DNA of 64,000 nt from Polaribacter sp. BAL334 (GTDB taxonomy: Bacteria > Bacteroidota > Bacteroidia > Flavobacteriales > Flavobacteriaceae), in the NCBI RefSeq assembly GCF_015767435.1, contig NZ_JADWOV010000227.1, forward strand, positions 1 to 64,000, in the 5' to 3' direction. Made by a program: the position numbers and the translations under genes. The notes beneath the pieces were generated by a model that was not told the DNA's origin, ran no database searches, and was given only the letters and a program-made list of their open reading frames with translations. Below are positions 61,670-64,000 of this stretch, piece after piece (positions within the stretch are counted from its first letter, which is position 1; the number at the start of each line of letters is the position of its first letter).

Positions 61670-61874
61670 GTGAGTTCGGTATCGCTGTTAATGATTGGAG
61701 TTATAAATCCCCATCAGACCAAATTTACAAAAACACTGTTTTGCCTTTGTTTACAAATGATGAAGTTGTTGTGGTATTGGAAAAAAAATGGAGCTCTAAT
61801 TTTGAGCAACAACATACATTTAAAACAACAATACTCTAAACAAGTGTTGGTAAAGAATTATTTTCAATGAGTTA
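61670..61874 (+). pseudogene. Decayed coding remnant
   Basis: The 61558-61997 gap holds no intact gene. One frame reads GIAVNDWSYKSPSDQIYKNT, continues to VLPLFTNDEVVVVLEKKWSS and ends after an internal stop with SVGKELFSMS. The residue make-up is protein-like, but there is no start codon and a TAA interrupts it, which suggests the remains of a lost gene. No family is recognised. The remaining bases on either side are AT-rich and show nothing else. Confidence 0.4.
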
Positions 61875-61997
61875 AGTATGAAATTAAACGAAATTTTTAT
61901 ACTAAAAATTCAAATTTATTGGATTTATTAGATATAAAAAATCGGTGAATTCGTGGCAAATTAATTTTAAAATTCAATTACACCCAATAGGTTTTGA

Positions 61998-63077
61998 TTA
62001 CTTTTTTTGAAGCATTTCTTTAGTTGCAACTGTTCTAAATCCCATATGATCTGAGCTTGAATCTTCAGCTACACCCATTTTTGCAGAAATTCTAAAACTG
62101 GCACAATAAGAAGCATTACACAAAAAAGAACCGCCTTTCATTACATATTCTACTTGATAAGGATTATCTGGATTATACGGTTTTTCAGCTCCTTTTGGAT
62201 TTAAGATTGGCTTTGAAATATCCAAATCACTGTAGTGATTTACATTGAAAAAATCAGCTGTAACCTCCCAAACATTTCCAGCCATGTCAAATAATCCAAG
62301 ACTATTTGATGGATAGGATTTTACGGGAGCAATCAATTCAAAACCATCTTTTGGCTCGTTTTTGATAGGAAATGTTCCTTGCCATGTGTTTGCTTTTTCA
62401 ATCAATAAACTTGCATCATCTCCCCAAGTAAAAATAGAATTTGTGTTTTTTCCTAACGCTGCTGATTCCCATTCAGCTTCCGTTGGCAAAAGTCTATTTG
62501 CCCATTTGCAATAAGCCAACGCATCTTGATGTGTGATATGAACCACAGGAAAGTCGTCTTTTCCTTCAATAGAAGAGTTTGGCCCTTGAGGGTGTTTCCA
62601 ATTGGCACCAATTTTCCATGTCCACCATTGAAAATAATTGTCCATTCCAACTACTGCTTTTACATTTTTATTAAATATCAAACTTCCTGGTTGCAAAATA
62701 GAATCATGTGGTTTTGGGGTTCCTGGAGGCAATTGCTTTTTCATTTCTTCCCAAATAATTGGACGTTCAGCCACTGTGACATACTTGGTTTCGTCAACAA
62801 ATTTTTTAAATTGAGCATTTGTAACCTCAGTAATATCTATAAAAAATCCATCAACTGTAACCTCATGAGCGGGTTTTTCTCTTGGCATGGCATACTTGTC
62901 TGTTTCTTTTGCGCCTTGTATAAACGTCTTTTTTGGAACCCAAATCATTCCTTCAGGAGTTTCAACAGTTATTTCATTTGATAAAACTATATCTTTATTT
63001 TGATTTTTTTTACAGCTAAATACTGTTAAAAAAAGTACTGAAAATATCAGTTTAGGAAGAAAAGAATTTATTTTCAT
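61998..63077 (-). CDS. Formylglycine-generating-enzyme family lipoprotein (sulfatase-modifying factor)
   Basis: A 359-residue protein with a lipoprotein signal (LIFSVLFLTVFSCKK, lipid Cys at about 22) and an FGE-sulfatase fold from about 45 (MIWVPKKTFIQGAKETD ... GNVWEVTADFF). The active-site cysteine pair is present as GGSFLCNASYC (Cys320 and Cys325, the spacing of human SUMF1 Cys336/Cys341), followed by SDHMGFRTV. It may therefore oxidise a sulfatase Cys to formylglycine outside the cytoplasm, unlike gliding proteins GldJ/GldK, which share the fold without catalysis. No sulfatase gene is in the window. Confidence 0.82.
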   Translation of the reverse strand: MKINSFLPKLIFSVLFLTVFSCKKNQNKDIVLSNEITVETPEGMIWVPKKTFIQGAKETDKYAMPREKPAHEVTVDGFFIDITEVTNAQFKKFVDETKYVTVAERPIIWEEMKKQLPPGTPKPHDSILQPGSLIFNKNVKAVVGMDNYFQWWTWKIGANWKHPQGPNSSIEGKDDFPVVHITHQDALAYCKWANRLLPTEAEWESAALGKNTNSIFTWGDDASLLIEKANTWQGTFPIKNEPKDGFELIAPVKSYPSNSLGLFDMAGNVWEVTADFFNVNHYSDLDISKPILNPKGAEKPYNPDNPYQVEYVMKGGSFLCNASYCASFRISAKMGVAEDSSSDHMGFRTVATKEMLQKK

Positions 63078-63110
63078 TTGTATAAATTTTCTAAAAATTT
63101 TATAGAACTG

Positions 63111-63142
63111 TAAAGGTATTTAAAATCGATTAATTTGGGCAA
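63111..63142 (-). promoter_or_regulatory. Possible promoter of the FGE-family gene
   Basis: Minus strand TTG (63142-63140), 21 bases, TACCTTTA (63118-63111), one base off TAnnTTTG. The leader would be about 30 bases. Confidence 0.35.
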
Positions 63143-63247
63143 TTTATCAATTCTTAATATTTCAAAAGAAATTGATTTGTATTGATATATAACTAATTAA
63201 ATATCTAAATCAATTCTTTTATTTTTAATTTGATGTGTTATTTTGCA

Positions 63248-63255
63248 TATTTTTG
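63248..63255 (+). promoter_or_regulatory. Predicted -7 element of the CNNM/CorC gene
   Basis: TATTTTTG at 63248-63255, 18 bases before the ATG at 63274. A TTTG at 63229-63232 is only 15 bases away, shorter than usual. Confidence 0.4.
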
Positions 63256-63273
63256 CGTAAAATTTATAAAAGA

Positions 63274-64000
63274 ATGTCTTTACTTATTGTTTACGCTGTA
63301 GTTGCAATTTTCTTCTCTTTTTTATGTTCAATTTTGGAAGCTGTGCTGCTCAGTGTTACTCCAACATTTATTAACATCAAAAAAAATGAAGGTCATGAAT
63401 TTGCAAATGACCTTGAAGCGCTAAAAAAAGACGTTGACAAACCACTGATTGCAATTTTGACCATCAATACTATTGCGCATACAGTTGGTGCAATTTTGGT
63501 TGGTGTTCAAGCAAAAGTTGCATATTTAGAAATGTATGGAGTTGCACAAAGAAGCATTCTTGGCATCGTGATTACTGAAGATGTGATGGTTGGAATTGTC
63601 TCTACAATCATGACCATTTTAATTTTAGTTGCTTCCGAAATTATTCCTAAAACAATTGGTGCCACTTATTGGCAAGATTTAGCTGCTTTTACAGCAACTT
63701 CACTCAATATTTTAATTTTTCCTTTAAAATACACTGGAATTTTATGGTTGTTACAGCTAACAACAAGACTTATTGGCGGAGATAGTCACTCTAGTATTTT
63801 GAGCAGAGAAAGCTTTTTAGTGATGGCTGACATGGCTGAAAAAGAAGGCGTTTTTCATCAAAATGAGAGTAAGGTAATTCGCAATTTGATTGGCTTCAAA
63901 GAAATAAAAGTAACTGATGTGATGACACCAAGATCCGTTTTAGAGATTGCTGATGAAAATGATACAATTGCCTCTTTCTATGAAGAACATCAAAATTTAC
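63274..64000 (+). CDS. CNNM/CorC-family membrane protein with CBS domains (partial)
   Basis: The first 242 codons of a gene that runs off the window. The N-terminal DUF21 (CNNM) domain has four membrane segments (LIVYAVVAIFFSFLCSILEAVLLS; PLIAILTINTIAHTVGAILVG; MTILILVASEIIPKTIGATYW; a fourth near 145). The linker and the start of a CBS pair follow (FLVMADMAEKEGVFHQNESKVIRNLIGFKEIKVTDVMTPRSV). SEIIPKT and VTDVMTPR are family signatures. These proteins are linked to magnesium or cobalt efflux and, in some bacteria, to hemolysin-like annotation. The start ATG has a -7 box 18 bases upstream. Confidence 0.9.
   Translation, partial: MSLLIVYAVVAIFFSFLCSILEAVLLSVTPTFINIKKNEGHEFANDLEALKKDVDKPLIAILTINTIAHTVGAILVGVQAKVAYLEMYGVAQRSILGIVITEDVMVGIVSTIMTILILVASEIIPKTIGATYWQDLAAFTATSLNILIFPLKYTGILWLLQLTTRLIGGDSHSSILSRESFLVMADMAEKEGVFHQNESKVIRNLIGFKEIKVTDVMTPRSVLEIADENDTIASFYEEHQNL

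Overview
The window looks like chromosome of a low-GC Bacteroidota bacterium of the family Flavobacteriaceae, possibly a marine genus, although the genus cannot be fixed from sequence alone. The grounds are the short primary-type sigma factor, the alternative complex III (Act) to cytochrome oxidase operon, an AT-rich sequence, the lack of Shine-Dalgarno sites, and many promoters of the Bacteroidota type (TTTG, 17-20 bases, TAnnTTTG).

Layout. 1-140 is the right end of an IS3-family insertion sequence. 343-2807 holds a small hypothetical gene, a sigma-70 gene and a class II Fic AMP-transferase gene. 2859-8595 (minus) is a sulfur block: SulP anion transporter, CstB-like persulfide dioxygenase/sulfurtransferase, rhodanese lipoprotein, heavy-metal-binding protein and a B12-type radical SAM protein, with ruvB just upstream. 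9718-20980 (minus) is the respiratory operon actABCDEF-coxB-coxA, which moves electrons from menaquinol through alternative complex III to oxygen. 21179-27911 carries a SPOR-type protein, the rimP-nusA-infB operon with a possible attenuator in its leader, a universal stress protein and a small membrane protein. 28007-38626 (minus) holds a GapN-type dehydrogenase and the branched-chain amino-acid genes leuA-leuB and ilvD-ilvB-orf-ilvN-ilvC. 38760-45374 (plus) holds an uncharacterised helical protein and the threonine operon thrA-thrB-thrC, which is preceded by a Thr-rich leader peptide.

45408-58208 is an integrated mobile element of about 12.8 kb, inserted at the 3' end of tRNA-Gln(UUG). It is bounded by a 17-bp direct repeat of the tRNA end, and a tandem 7-bp motif (possible integrase arm sites) lies near both ends. 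It encodes a tyrosine integrase, an excisionase-like helix-turn-helix protein, a DUF3987 P-loop protein and a zinc-finger/toprim primase-like protein, with a twelve-copy iteron array between the last two. Its cargo is a type III restriction-modification system followed by an unusual trio: a STAS-GHKL ATPase, a STAS-like DUF4325 protein and a PIN nuclease. I saw no conjugation, relaxase or virion genes. The trio is the best candidate for an undescribed system, most likely a partner-switch-controlled nuclease used in defence.

After the element come a DUF2723 membrane protein, a decayed coding remnant, a formylglycine-generating-enzyme lipoprotein (minus) and the start of a CNNM/CorC-type membrane protein that runs off the window.

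A separate signal is that three intergenic spacers inside amino-acid operons (ilvD-ilvB, ilvB-orf and thrA-thrB) are built on a strict 7-nt period. In the two ilv spacers, purine-rich blocks alternate with complementary pyrimidine-rich blocks. No ordinary feature type accounts for this.
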